The translations under genes were made by a program, and so were the position numbers. A stretch of DNA of 64,000 nucleotides, taken from positions 372,001-436,000 of the forward strand of contig NZ_CP044543.1 in the NCBI RefSeq assembly GCF_008932115.1, written 5' to 3'. How positions within the stretch are numbered: position 1 is the first letter of the stretch; every line of letters begins with the position of its first letter. This document shows, piece by piece, positions 6,129-14,335 of this stretch. The notes under the pieces were generated by a model, which saw nothing but the letters and a program-made list of their open reading frames with translations, had not been told where the DNA came from and ran no database searches. Source of the stretch: Bradyrhizobium betae (lineage in GTDB: Bacteria > Pseudomonadota > Alphaproteobacteria > Rhizobiales > Xanthobacteraceae).

Positions 6129-6570
6129 CATCACCCGCCCCCAGCGCATTACCCCGCCCGCGGCGCCAGGATCGCTCTTGAAGCCGGTTTGCGAGATTGC
6201 GCAAACGCGCAACTTCAAGGCCGGGCCAGCCGACGATCCTGCCTACCTCCAAGCCGTGCGCGACTGTCCATGCCTCTATTGCGGCGTCGACCCCTGCGGC
6301 GAGGCTGCGCATGTGCGCCTCGCATCGGCCGCCTTCGGCAAGTCGAGCGGCATGGGCAAGAAGCCGGAAGACTGCTGGGCGCTGCCGCTCTGCCGCGACG
6401 ACCACCTCAATGCCCGCCACGCCCAGCACAAGGGCTCGGAGGATGCGTTCTGGCAGGCACTCGGCATCAATCCGCTGCTGGTGGCCCAGCGGCTCTACGC
6501 CCAGCGCGGCGATCTTCTCGCGATGCGGGCGGTTGTTTTTGTCGCCATCTTGGAACGGGGAAAATCATGA
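6121..6570 (+). CDS. HNH-type nuclease, DUF968/YbcO-like
   Basis: The product has 149 residues. The key region is CPCLYCG (two Cys), then a CGEAAHVRLASA block with the first His, then GMGKKPEDCWALPLCRDDHL and NARHAQH. A Cys pair, an AHVR step, a GxGxKPxD turn and a PLCxxxH...H end match the zinc-stabilised HNH-like DUF968/YbcO phage nuclease pattern. It probably acts on branched or nicked DNA in phage recombination together with the ATPase. Overlaps of 8 bases upstream and 4 bases downstream place it firmly in the operon. The exact substrate is unknown. Confidence 0.7.
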   Translation: MSSITRPQRITPPAAPGSLLKPVCEIAQTRNFKAGPADDPAYLQAVRDCPCLYCGVDPCGEAAHVRLASAAFGKSSGMGKKPEDCWALPLCRDDHLNARHAQHKGSEDAFWQALGINPLLVAQRLYAQRGDLLAMRAVVFVAILERGKS

Positions 6571-6869
6571 GCCAGGTCAGACTTGACGCTTTGGAGCGCG
6601 TCGATTTCGACAAATATTTGACGCTGTCCGAGAAGGCGCAGCGCGATGCGGCAATTGCATCGAACGACGCCTTCATCGCCGCGATGACCAAAGCCTCTGC
6701 GAAGGGGCGTGAGCGCGTGAGACCCGGAACCTACGTGGACACCACCCCTCCGCTCGGAGCGCACTTCATCCGCGCCATCGCGCCTCATTCGGCCTGCGGC
6801 TCGCCGGCAGCCATGTGCATCGAACGCGGCAATCCGGATGGCGGGGCACCCCTGGTGCTGAAGTCCTAG
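6567..6869 (+). CDS. Hypothetical early protein, 100 residues
   Basis: The start at 6567 overlaps the stop of the nuclease gene (ATGA). The N-terminal half is charged and probably helical (MSQVRLDALERVDFDKYLTL, then SEKAQRDAAIASNDAFIAAM). The C-terminal half has a CGSPAAMCIERGNPDGG segment with two Cys. No family is recognised. A hairpin-capable stretch (CCTGGT, then ACCAGG) spans its 3' end and the following gap, and a perfect 16-base palindrome follows, so it may be the last gene before an internal break in the operon. Confidence 0.55.
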   Translation: MSQVRLDALERVDFDKYLTLSEKAQRDAAIASNDAFIAAMTKASAKGRERVRPGTYVDTTPPLGAHFIRAIAPHSACGSPAAMCIERGNPDGGAPLVLKS

Positions 6870-6876
6870 ACCAGGG

Positions 6877-6892
6877 TGCGCCAATTGGCGCA
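6877..6892. promoter_or_regulatory. Perfect 16-base palindrome, possible operator or hairpin
   Basis: TGCGCCAATTGGCGCA reads the same on both strands. It lies in the 41-base gap before the gene at 6911 and directly after an imperfect CCCTGGT/ACCAGGG inverted repeat. There is no T-run, so it is not a standard intrinsic terminator. Its sequence is unlike the TTTGCG-N5-CGCAAA operators, so a different regulator would be needed. Confidence 0.4.
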
Positions 6893-6910
6893 GGCAGGAG
6901 AGAGCAAAAC

Positions 6911-7255
6911 ATGACCGCGACCTCTGATCTCCGCACAATCACCCATGCACTGCGGCACCTCTGCCTGTCTCGCTGGACCGAAGAAAACATCACCGATCAC
7001 GTGGCGGTCAAGCTGCCGGCACCGATCTTCGATCGGTTGTCGACCGAGCTCCAGCAAGAAATGCCGGCGTTGGAATTACAGGCGGGTGGGATCGAACTTC
7101 GCGCCCTCGGTCACCTCACCTTCGGCGGGATCAAATTCGAGAGGGTTGACGGCGCGTATTGGTCGGTTTCTCGACACGAACCGGCGCCGGACGCATCAGG
7201 ATCCTACGCGGGGACCGGGTCGGCGTTCTGGAACAAGGACCATGAAGGCCGATGA
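6911..7255 (+). CDS. Hypothetical protein, 114 residues
   Basis: A strong GCAGGAGAG ribosome site supports the ATG at 6911. The product starts MTATSDLRTITHALRHLCLS and has a WTEENITDHVAVKLPAPIFD block, then beta-type segments (GGIELRALGHLTFGGIKFER). No known motif, signal peptide or membrane segment is visible. Its stop overlaps the start of the excisionase-like gene (ATGA), which suggests that it is expressed with the integration module. The function is unknown. Confidence 0.6.
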   Translation: MTATSDLRTITHALRHLCLSRWTEENITDHVAVKLPAPIFDRLSTELQQEMPALELQAGGIELRALGHLTFGGIKFERVDGAYWSVSRHEPAPDASGSYAGTGSAFWNKDHEGR

Positions 7256-7659
7256 TCCAGCGCTTCACCCTGGCCGAAGTCGCCGCCGAATTGAAGGCAC
7301 CATCGACCCGCTGGCTGGCGGAATGGCTCCGTGCGCACCCCCGGGATAAGTCCGGCCAGCCCTATTACACCCCGATGGGGCGGGGTAAGGTCTTCAGGTC
7401 CGAGGACATCGCCCGCATCGAGTGTGCGTTACGGGAGGGGTTGAAGTGCCGCTCAAGCTCAGGCCGCCGCGGAAAGGCAAAACGCCCAACTTCGAGGTCC
7501 GTGGAACCTACCTTGGCGTCTACGTGGAATGCAGTAGCGGATCTCCTCGGCGAGCCCTCGCTGAGAAAAAGCTCAGAGAGATCGAGCGGTGCATCGAAGA
7601 CCACGGACAGTGGCCAGCCCCCGAGGCTGCGCCTGGTCCGCGAGAGCCAACCTTCGTAA
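7252..7659 (+). CDS. Excisionase-like DNA-binding protein
   Basis: The product has 135 residues. The N-terminal 65 residues (FTLAEVAAELKAPSTRWLAE, then a KVFRSEDIARIECAL segment) have the winged-helix pattern of phage excisionases and MerR-like domains, with VAAEL as HTH start and KVFRSEDI as the wing and following helix. It should direct the integrase towards excision. The C-terminal ~70 residues are Ser/Arg/Lys-rich and overlap the integrase gene by 214 bases in another frame. I recall similar xis-like proteins with the same CRSSS..RR tail in Bradyrhizobium prophages, so the overlap may be genuine. The role is inferred from the fold pattern and position. Confidence 0.65.
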   Translation: MIQRFTLAEVAAELKAPSTRWLAEWLRAHPRDKSGQPYYTPMGRGKVFRSEDIARIECALREGLKCRSSSGRRGKAKRPTSRSVEPTLASTWNAVADLLGEPSLRKSSERSSGASKTTDSGQPPRLRLVRESQPS

Positions 7660-8537
7660 GCGCCGTCGAATCCTATCTCCGGTCCGGCGGCGCCGGCCGG
7701 CATCTCTTCCCGCTGGTCAAGCACTTCGGGGACACCCTGCTCAGGGACATCGACCAGCAGGCGATCGACGGGGCATCCGGCGCGCTCTATCCCCACATCA
7801 CGAACGGCGGCACTCTCAACGCCTACGTTCATACGCCGATGTCGGCGGTCATGCATCATGTCCTGGGCGACAGCTGCCCGACCATCCGACGACCCAAAGG
7901 CGCCGGCGGACGCCCCCGCAACGTCTTCATGTGGCCGGAGGACGCCTTCCTGATCATCGGCGAGGCCGACAAGATCGAGGAGGAGTTCGGTCTCTATCTG
8001 CGCATGCTGATCTTCACCGGCATCCGCAAGAGCGAGGGGCAGCATCTGCTCGCCGCCGACGTCCGGCCGGAGGAGCGTGCCGCATGGCTTCGGACCTCGA
8101 AGAACGAGGATCCGCGGATGCTGCACCTCAAGGCCGAGCTGGTCGGCCCCTTGTTTGCACACCTTGCAAAGAACCCTGACCGCAAGTTCCTGTTTCGCTG
8201 GCGGGGCGGCAGCCAGATCGACTGGCTGCTGAGGCGGGCCAAGATGGCCGCTTGCGGGCTGGAATGTCCGAAATACTGGATCAAGGGCTGGAAGGCGCCC
8301 GCCTACCGGCTCGACTTCGTGACCTGCCATGTATTCCGCCACAGCTGGGCGACATGGCTGCGCCGGTATGCCGGGGCTGACGTGCAGGGGCTAGCTGCGA
8401 CCGGCAACTGGCGTAATGTGCGCAGCGCCGAACGCTACTCGCACGTGGTCGCCAGCGAAGAGTGGAACCGGGTTGATGATCTCCCTTCCATGGAAACGCA
8501 GTCGGGGAATGGCCGGGGAAAAGCCATCGGCGAGTGA
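7446..8537 (+). CDS. int: Tyrosine recombinase (phage integrase)
   Basis: The product has 363 residues from a GTG at 7446, chosen because GGGAGGGG precedes it and the protein then begins with the usual MPLKLRPPRKGKTPNF arm-binding start. The catalytic set is visible: Arg194 in FTGIRKSEG, His295 and Arg298 in HVFRHSW, Trp322 in GNW and the nucleophile Tyr331 in ERYSHV. It should integrate and excise the element by strand exchange at att sites. It is the last gene of the element, 34 bases from the chromosomal molybdoenzyme gene, as expected if attR lies directly downstream. The frame appears intact. Confidence 0.9.
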   Translation: MPLKLRPPRKGKTPNFEVRGTYLGVYVECSSGSPRRALAEKKLREIERCIEDHGQWPAPEAAPGPREPTFVSAVESYLRSGGAGRHLFPLVKHFGDTLLRDIDQQAIDGASGALYPHITNGGTLNAYVHTPMSAVMHHVLGDSCPTIRRPKGAGGRPRNVFMWPEDAFLIIGEADKIEEEFGLYLRMLIFTGIRKSEGQHLLAADVRPEERAAWLRTSKNEDPRMLHLKAELVGPLFAHLAKNPDRKFLFRWRGGSQIDWLLRRAKMAACGLECPKYWIKGWKAPAYRLDFVTCHVFRHSWATWLRRYAGADVQGLAATGNWRNVRSAERYSHVVASEEWNRVDDLPSMETQSGNGRGKAIGE

Positions 8538-8571
8538 AATTTTACAATAAAATCAAGGCCGAGTTTACTCC

Positions 8572-10944
8572 ATGCAAGAACACACCAAATCGTCCACGCT
8601 CGAAAACGCTATTGCACTGCAAAAATACGGCGTCGGGCAGCCGGTCCGCCGCAAGGAAGACGACACGCTGGTGCGCGGCAAGGGCCGCTATACCGACGAT
8701 TTCAACCTGCCCGGCCAGGCCCATGCCGTGGTGGTCCGCTCGACCCATGCCCATGGCGTGATCCGCGGCATCGGCCTTGATGCCGCCAGGGCGATGCCGG
8801 GCGTGCTGGGGGTGTGGACCGGCAAGGACCTCGATGCCGCCGGCTACGGCCCCTTCACCTGCGGCCTGCCGCTGAAGAACCGCGACGGCTCCCCCCTGCT
8901 CCAGACCAACCGCCAGCCGCTGGCGACCGACAAAGTCCGCTTCGTCGGCGACCCCGTCGCCTTCGTGGTGGCGGAGACGCTGGCGCAGGCGCGCGATGCC
9001 GCCGAGGCGGTGGAGCTCGATATCGAGCCGCTGCCCGCCGTGACCGATCCCGAGGAAGCCGCCAAACCGGGCGCGCCGCAGCTTTACGACCACATCCCGA
9101 ACAACGTTGCGCTCGACTACCACTACGGCGACATGGACAAGGTCAACGCGGCGTTCGCCGGCGCGGCCCACGTCACCAGGATCGACATCGAGAACACCCG
9201 CGTCGCCGTGGTCTCGATGGAACCGCGCGTTGGCCTGGCCTCCTACGACAAGACCACCGAGCGCTACACCATCCAGATGCCGACGCAGGGCGTCGCGGGC
9301 AACCGCGCCAACCTCGCCAAGAACCTGAAGGTGCCGAACGAGAAGGTCCGCATCCTCACCGCCAATGTCGGCGGCTCCTTCGGCATGAAGAACGTCAACT
9401 ACCCCGAATACATGTGCATCCTGTATGCGGCCAAGGCGCTGGGACGCCCGGTGAAGTGGCTCGACGAGCGCTCGACCGCCTTCCTCTCCGACAGCCATGG
9501 CCGCGCGCAAAAGATCCACGCCGAACTGGCGCTCGACGCCGAGGGGCACTTCCTCGCGGCCAAGCTGTCCGGCTACGGCAATCTCGGTGCCTACATCACC
9601 GGCGTCGCGCCCGGCCCGCTCTCGCTCAACACCGGCAAGAACTTCTCCAGCGTCTACCGGACGCCGCTGATGGGCGTCGACATCAAGACCGTGCTGACCA
9701 ACACCACGCTGATGGGCGCCTATCGCGGCGCCGGCCGGCCCGAGGCGAACTACTACATGGAGCGGCTGATCGACCGCGCCGCCGACGAGATGGGCATCAA
9801 CCGGCTGACGATACGCAAGCGCAACTTCATCAAGCCGAACCAGATGCCGTTCCCGGCCTCCTCCGGCGTCACCTATGACAGCGGCGACTTCCAGGCCGTC
9901 TTCAACAAGGCGCTGGAGATCTCCGACCACGAGAATTTCGCCAAGCGCAAGAAGGAGAGCAAGAAGGCCGGCAAGCTGCGCGGCATCGCCGTCGGCTCCT
10001 ATCTCGAGGTCACCGCGCCGCCGAGCCCAGAGCTCGGCAAGATCGTGTTCGATCCCGATGGCAGCGTGCAGCTGATCACCGGCACGCTCGACTACGGCCA
10101 GGGCCATGCCACACCATTCGCGCAGGTGCTGTGCGCGCAGCTGGGGGTTCCCTTCGAGAGCGTGAAGCTGGTGCAGGGCGACAGCGACATCGTCCACACC
10201 GGCAACGGCACCGGCGGATCGCGCTCGATCACCGCGACCGGGCAGGCCATCGTCGAGGCCTCGAAGCTCGTCATCGAAAAGGGCAAGCGCGCCGCAGCCC
10301 ACATGCTCGAAGCGTCCGAGGCCGACATCGAGTTCGCCGACGGCAGCTTCACGATCGCCGGCACCGACCGCAGCATCGACATCATGGAGCTGGCCAAAAA
10401 GCTGCATGACGGCAAGACGCCGGACGGTGTGCCTGACAGCCTCGACGTCGACCACACCAGCGAGCCGGTACCGTCGGCGTTCCCGAACGGCTGCCACGTC
10501 GCCGAGGTCGAGATCGACCCTGACACCGGCGTGGTGCAGATCGTCCGCTACAGCGCGGTGAACGATTTCGGCACGGTGATCAACCCGATGCTGGTCGCGG
10601 GACAGCTCCATGGCGGTGTGGTCCAGGGCATCGGCCAGGCGCTGATGGAGCACGTCCGCTACGACGAGAGCGGGCAGCCGATCACGGGCTCGCTGATGGA
10701 CTACGCCCTGCCCCGGGCCGAGGACGTGCCGTTCATGGAGGTCGGCGATCACCCGGTGCCCGCCACGACCAATCCGCTCGGCAGCAAGGGCTGCGGCGAA
10801 GCCGGCTGCGCCGGCAGCCTGTCGACCGTCGTGAACGCAGTGGTCGACGCGCTCTCCGATTACGGCATCAAGCACATCGACATGCCGCTGACCCCGGAGC
10901 GGGTGTGGCGCGCGATCCAGGACGCGAAGGGCAAGGCGGCGTAG
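8572..10944 (+). CDS. Molybdopterin-binding xanthine dehydrogenase/CoxL family, form II
   Basis: The product has 790 residues, the normal length for the large subunit of aerobic CO dehydrogenase-like molybdenum hydroxylases. The active-site loop is AYRGAGR at 383-389; form I CO dehydrogenase has AYxCSFR, so this is a form II (CoxL-like) enzyme whose physiological substrate is generally unknown. The conserved catalytic Glu is Glu743 in SKGCGEAGC. No FAD (CoxM) or 2Fe-2S (CoxS) subunit gene is present next to it, so its partners must be elsewhere. The ribosome site is weak. The phage integrase ends 34 bases upstream, so the native promoter may have been displaced by insertion. Confidence 0.9.
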   Translation: MQEHTKSSTLENAIALQKYGVGQPVRRKEDDTLVRGKGRYTDDFNLPGQAHAVVVRSTHAHGVIRGIGLDAARAMPGVLGVWTGKDLDAAGYGPFTCGLPLKNRDGSPLLQTNRQPLATDKVRFVGDPVAFVVAETLAQARDAAEAVELDIEPLPAVTDPEEAAKPGAPQLYDHIPNNVALDYHYGDMDKVNAAFAGAAHVTRIDIENTRVAVVSMEPRVGLASYDKTTERYTIQMPTQGVAGNRANLAKNLKVPNEKVRILTANVGGSFGMKNVNYPEYMCILYAAKALGRPVKWLDERSTAFLSDSHGRAQKIHAELALDAEGHFLAAKLSGYGNLGAYITGVAPGPLSLNTGKNFSSVYRTPLMGVDIKTVLTNTTLMGAYRGAGRPEANYYMERLIDRAADEMGINRLTIRKRNFIKPNQMPFPASSGVTYDSGDFQAVFNKALEISDHENFAKRKKESKKAGKLRGIAVGSYLEVTAPPSPELGKIVFDPDGSVQLITGTLDYGQGHATPFAQVLCAQLGVPFESVKLVQGDSDIVHTGNGTGGSRSITATGQAIVEASKLVIEKGKRAAAHMLEASEADIEFADGSFTIAGTDRSIDIMELAKKLHDGKTPDGVPDSLDVDHTSEPVPSAFPNGCHVAEVEIDPDTGVVQIVRYSAVNDFGTVINPMLVAGQLHGGVVQGIGQALMEHVRYDESGQPITGSLMDYALPRAEDVPFMEVGDHPVPATTNPLGSKGCGEAGCAGSLSTVVNAVVDALSDYGIKHIDMPLTPERVWRAIQDAKGKAA

Positions 10945-10973
10945 GGCTGCGTTTCTTCCTCCGCACGCACACT

Positions 10974-11074
10974 GTCATCGTCCGGCTTGACCGGGCGATC
11001 CAGTAGTCCGAGGCAGTCGTGATTCACGGAGAAGTCACGGCGTACTGGATTCCCCGCCTTCGCGGGGAATGACA
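10974..11074. repeat. Intergenic palindromic repeat
   Basis: This is a composite repeat of the GTCATCGTCCGGCTTGACCG type at the left and ACTGGATTCCCCGC...GCGGGGAATGAC at the right. It includes a perfect 9-bp stem with a CTTC loop at 11049-11070. It lies between two convergent genes (stops at 10944 and 11107) and could act as a bidirectional transcript end, though there is no T-run. Related units occur at several other intergenic places in this window. Confidence 0.75.
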
Positions 11075-11106
11075 TCGTCTTTGAGGTGACAGGCTCGCCC
11101 CCTTCC

Positions 11107-11907
11107 CTACGCCACCGCCTGCTCGCGCGGCTGGGTGATCGCGGTGTGCTGGCAGTGTGCAATCGGCGTCGTGCCGTTGGCGACCACCAGCGCGTCGAAC
11201 TCGACGAAGCGGTGGCCTTTCTTCTCGTAGTTCGCGGTGACTTTGGCGCGCGCGGTGATTTCGTCGCCGGCGCGTGCGGCCGACAGCAGCTGCATGCGGC
11301 TGCCGACGTGGATCCACGGGCCCAGAATGGTGTTGTCGACCAGCACGCGGTTCATCACGCGCTGGATCAGGCCGGGATGGCCAAATCCCTCGCGCGCGAA
11401 AATCGGATCGGTCTCCCTGATATCGGCGAGATAATCGGTCGCGTCCTGCCCGATCCATCGGCGCGGCGTCGTGCCCAGCCATTTGCCGGTCTCGAAGGTC
11501 GCGGGACCGACCGGCTTGCGCTCGGCCACCGCGGGCACCTCGACATAGTCGCTCAACGAAACCACGGGCGCGGCTGCCGGCAGCGACGCCGTCCCGGTGG
11601 CGCAGAGCTCGGTGCGGCTGAACACCTCGATCGTGAGCAGGCCGTTGTGCTCCGTCGCATCGACGTCGGCGGTTTCGCCATCATAGACCGGCTTGATGAA
11701 GCGAGCCTCGATCAGCCCGCGGCTGAGGAAATCGCGGCCCCAGCGCGCGACGGGCACGTGCATCATGTAGGCGAAGACGTCGACGCCGGGGACCAGCCCG
11801 CCGGAAAAGCCGAAACGGCGCGCCACATTGTCGTCGTGCATCTTGTTTTCGGATTGCTTGGCGGTGTTGTAGGCCTCGACGCGCCAGGTTTCGAGCCGGT
11901 TCGGCAT
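11107..11907 (-). CDS. Double-hotdog (MaoC-like) protein
   Basis: The product has 266 residues from the ATG at 11907 ([20 protein letters not shown]). The pattern is two hotdog halves. The first has [20 protein letters not shown], like the FG.....VPG.....M segment of MaoC-type hydratases. The second has [20 protein letters not shown] followed by [20 protein letters not shown]. The usual D-x4-H catalytic pair is not evident, so it may bind acyl-CoA without hydrating it. It is monocistronic and converges on the CoxL-like gene. The substrate is unknown. Confidence 0.65.
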   Translation of the reverse strand: MPNRLETWRVEAYNTAKQSENKMHDDNVARRFGFSGGLVPGVDVFAYMMHVPVARWGRDFLSRGLIEARFIKPVYDGETADVDATEHNGLLTIEVFSRTELCATGTASLPAAAPVVSLSDYVEVPAVAERKPVGPATFETGKWLGTTPRRWIGQDATDYLADIRETDPIFAREGFGHPGLIQRVMNRVLVDNTILGPWIHVGSRMQLLSAARAGDEITARAKVTANYEKKGHRFVEFDALVVANGTTPIAHCQHTAITQPREQAVA

Positions 11908-12014
11908 GGGGTCGTCATCCCTATATTCTTGTTGTTTCCGGGCCGATCGTAGGCCCCGGGGAACACCGGTCAATCCCCTCGCCTTTAGGGCCCGAATGGG
12001 GTACCACGCCGCGA

Positions 12015-12518
12015 ATGACTGATACCCCCACCCGCATCTATGTCGACGCCGACGCCTGCCCGGTCAAGGACGAGATCTACCGCGTCGCGCTCCGGCATGG
12101 CGTGCCCGTGAGCGTGGTCGCCGGCAACTTCATCCGTGTGCCGCAGGATCCGCTGATCGAGCGCATCGCGGCGGGCGCCGGCATGGACGCCGCCGACGAC
12201 TGGATCGTGGAGCGGGTCAAACCCGGCGACGTCGTCGTGACCTCGGATATTCCGCTGGCCAGCCGCTGCGTGAAGGCGGGCGCCGACGTGATCGCGCCGA
12301 ACGGCAAGCCGTTCACAGAGGAATCGATCGGCATGACGCTGGCGGTGCGCAATCTGATGACCGATCTGCGTTCTGCCGGTGAAGTCACGGGCGGCCCGCG
12401 CTCGTTCGCGCCGCGCGACCGCTCGGCCTTCCTCTCCGCGCTCGACCAGACGCTGCGCCGGATCCAACGCCGCCGCACGGATGCGACCGCAACGAGCCAG
12501 AATTTGAGTCAGGGCTGA
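12015..12518 (+). CDS. YaiI/YqxD (UPF0178) family protein
   Basis: The product has 167 residues. The N-terminus [18 protein letters not shown] is the hallmark of the YaiI/YqxD family, a PIN-like fold with acidic residues (VDADACPVK) that could form a metal site. Further family blocks are [20 protein letters not shown] and [20 protein letters not shown]. Its biochemical role is not established. It is first in a three-gene run; uup starts 2 bases after its stop. Confidence 0.9.
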   Translation: MTDTPTRIYVDADACPVKDEIYRVALRHGVPVSVVAGNFIRVPQDPLIERIAAGAGMDAADDWIVERVKPGDVVVTSDIPLASRCVKAGADVIAPNGKPFTEESIGMTLAVRNLMTDLRSAGEVTGGPRSFAPRDRSAFLSALDQTLRRIQRRRTDATATSQNLSQG

Positions 12519-12520
12519 CC

Positions 12521-14332
12521 ATGGCGCCCCCACTGATCCAGTTGAAGGACATCAGGCTGACCTTTGGCGGCACGCCGCTGCTGTCGGGCGTCGAGCTCAA
12601 TGTCGCGGCCGGCGAGCGCGTCTGCCTGATCGGCCGCAACGGCTCCGGCAAATCGACGCTGCTGAAGATCGCGGCGGGCCTGGTCGAGCCCGACGGCGGC
12701 ACGCGCTTCGTGCAGCCCGGCGCCACCGTTCGCTATCTGCCGCAGGAGCCGGATTTCGGCGAGCACAAGACCACGCTCGGCTATGTCGAATCCGGGCTCG
12801 CGCCCGGCGACGATTCCTATCAGGCGCGCTATCTCCTGGAGCAGCTCGGCCTCAGCGGCGACGAGGACCCGCACAACCTCTCGGGCGGCGAAGCGCGCCG
12901 CGCCGCGCTGGCGTTTGTGCTGGCGCCCTCGCCCGACATATTGCTGCTCGACGAGCCGACCAACCATCTCGATCTCGCCACCATCGAGTGGCTGGAAAAG
13001 GAGCTCGACGGCCGCCGCAGCGCGCTGGTGATCATCAGCCATGACCGCCGCTTCCTCACCAATCTCTCGCGCTCCACGGCCTGGCTCGATCGCGGCAAGA
13101 TCAAGCAGATCGACCGCGGCTTTGCCTCGTTCGAGAGCTGGCGCGACGAGGTGCTGGCGGAAGAAGAACGCGACCAGCACAAGCTCGACCGCAAGATCGT
13201 CGACGAGGAGCACTGGCTGCGCCACGGCGTCTCCGGCCGCCGCAAGCGCAACGTCAAGCGGCTCGGCAATCTGCATGCGCTACGCGACCAGCGCCGCAAC
13301 TATCGCGGCACCGCCGGCACCGCCAGTCTCGCCGCGGCCGAGGCGGACCAGTCCGGCAAACTGGTGATCGAAGCCAAGGGCATCACCAAGGCCTATGGCG
13401 GGCGCATCATCGTCGACAATTTCTCCACCCGCATCCAGCGCGGCGACCGGATCGGCATCATCGGGCCGAACGGCGCCGGCAAGACCACGCTGGTCAACCT
13501 CCTCACCGGCGGCGCACAGCCGGACTCCGGCACGGTACGTCTCGGCGCCAATCTGGAGACGGCCACTCTCGACCAGCACCGCGAAAGCCTCGATCCCAAA
13601 TCGACGCTGGCGGAAGCGCTGACCGGCGGCCGCGGCGACCAGATCATGGTCGGCGGCAAGCCGAAGCATGTGGTCGGCTACATGAAGGACTTTCTGTTCG
13701 CACAGGAGCAGCGCGGCACGCCTGTGGAGGTGCTCTCCGGCGGCGAGCGCGGCCGGCTGATGCTGGCGCGCGCGCTGGCCAAACCGTCCAACCTGCTGGT
13801 GCTGGACGAGCCGACCAACGACCTCGATCTCGAAACCCTCGACGTGCTCGAAGACATGCTCGGCGACTACGAGGGCACCGTGATCCTGATCAGCCACGAC
13901 CGCGACTTCCTCGACCGCGTCGTCACCTCGGTGATCGCGCCGGAGGGCAACGGAAAATGGACGGAATATGCCGGCGGCTACAGCGACATGCTGATCCAGC
14001 GCGGCGCCGACCTGAAGCGCGAGGTCGCGAAAGCGCAAGCCTCCGCGGAGACCAAGGGGGAACGGCCTGCGGCCACCGCATCCGCATCCAAGCGCAAGCT
14101 TAGCTTCAACGAGAAGCACGCGCTGGAAACGCTGCCGAAGACGATGGAAAAATTGCAGGCCGACATCGCCAGGCTGCAACGCGTGCTCGACGATCCCAAA
14201 CTTTACGTCAAGGATCGCAGGAAATTCGACGATACCTCTGCCGCCATCGCCAAGGCGCATAGTGAATTGTCCGCCGCCGAAGAGCGCTGGCTCGAACTGG
14301 AAATGCTCCGCGAAGAAATCGAACAGGCTTAA
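12521..14332 (+). CDS. uup: ABC-F ATPase, Uup-like
   Basis: The product has 603 residues with two ABC ATPase domains and no membrane segments. The first half has GRNGSGKST (Walker A), LSGGEARRAAL (signature) and LLLDEPTNHLD (Walker B). The second half has GPNGAGKTT, LSGGERGRLML and LVLDEPTNDLD. The C-terminal ~90 residues form the charged coiled coil typical of Uup (residues after KRKLSFNEKHALETLPKT). ABC-F proteins act on ribosomes, and Uup also binds DNA and affects precise excision of transposons. It is coupled to the YaiI gene upstream (2-base gap) and to the aldolase-like gene downstream (3-base gap). Confidence 0.93.
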   Translation: MAPPLIQLKDIRLTFGGTPLLSGVELNVAAGERVCLIGRNGSGKSTLLKIAAGLVEPDGGTRFVQPGATVRYLPQEPDFGEHKTTLGYVESGLAPGDDSYQARYLLEQLGLSGDEDPHNLSGGEARRAALAFVLAPSPDILLLDEPTNHLDLATIEWLEKELDGRRSALVIISHDRRFLTNLSRSTAWLDRGKIKQIDRGFASFESWRDEVLAEEERDQHKLDRKIVDEEHWLRHGVSGRRKRNVKRLGNLHALRDQRRNYRGTAGTASLAAAEADQSGKLVIEAKGITKAYGGRIIVDNFSTRIQRGDRIGIIGPNGAGKTTLVNLLTGGAQPDSGTVRLGANLETATLDQHRESLDPKSTLAEALTGGRGDQIMVGGKPKHVVGYMKDFLFAQEQRGTPVEVLSGGERGRLMLARALAKPSNLLVLDEPTNDLDLETLDVLEDMLGDYEGTVILISHDRDFLDRVVTSVIAPEGNGKWTEYAGGYSDMLIQRGADLKREVAKAQASAETKGERPAATASASKRKLSFNEKHALETLPKTMEKLQADIARLQRVLDDPKLYVKDRRKFDDTSAAIAKAHSELSAAEERWLELEMLREEIEQA

Positions 14333-14335
14333 CTC

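Larger units (their letters stand above)
1..8571. mobile_element. Right end of an integrated phage-like element
   Basis: This is a block of short, tightly packed genes unlike the metabolic genes that follow. It contains a Cro/CI-type switch with repeated operators, an early operon with a P-loop ATPase and an HNH-type nuclease, an excisionase-like gene and a tyrosine integrase at the right edge. The integrase stops at 8537, and a chromosomal molybdoenzyme gene starts at 8572 after 34 AT-rich bases, so the right boundary should lie between these points or just inside the integrase end. The left boundary is outside the window. No tRNA or obvious att core is visible. It could be a prophage, a remnant or an integrative element, because no structural or packaging gene is in view. 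Confidence 0.75.

Noticed and set aside
6188..6205. TTTGCG-N6-CGCAAA inverted repeat resembling the immunity operators
   Set aside because: The spacer is six bases, not five, and it lies inside the HNH-type nuclease coding frame with no promoter nearby.
7058..7110. GGGATCGAACT stretch suggesting a tRNA T-arm
   Set aside because: No acceptor stem, anticodon arm or complete cloverleaf could be drawn; it lies in the coding frame at 6911-7255.
8543..8548. TACAAT as a -10 for the CoxL-like gene
   Set aside because: No -35 exists at a suitable distance (the bases 17 upstream are AAAGCC-like), so I did not call a promoter.
1..8571. Possible CRISPR or toxin-antitoxin unit in the element
   Set aside because: No regularly spaced direct repeats and no recognisable toxin or antitoxin fold were found among the small genes.
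8542..10875. 777-codon minus-strand open frame opposite the CoxL-like gene
   Set aside because: This is the typical GC-rich antisense shadow; it lacks motifs, and the plus-strand frame has all molybdoenzyme motifs.
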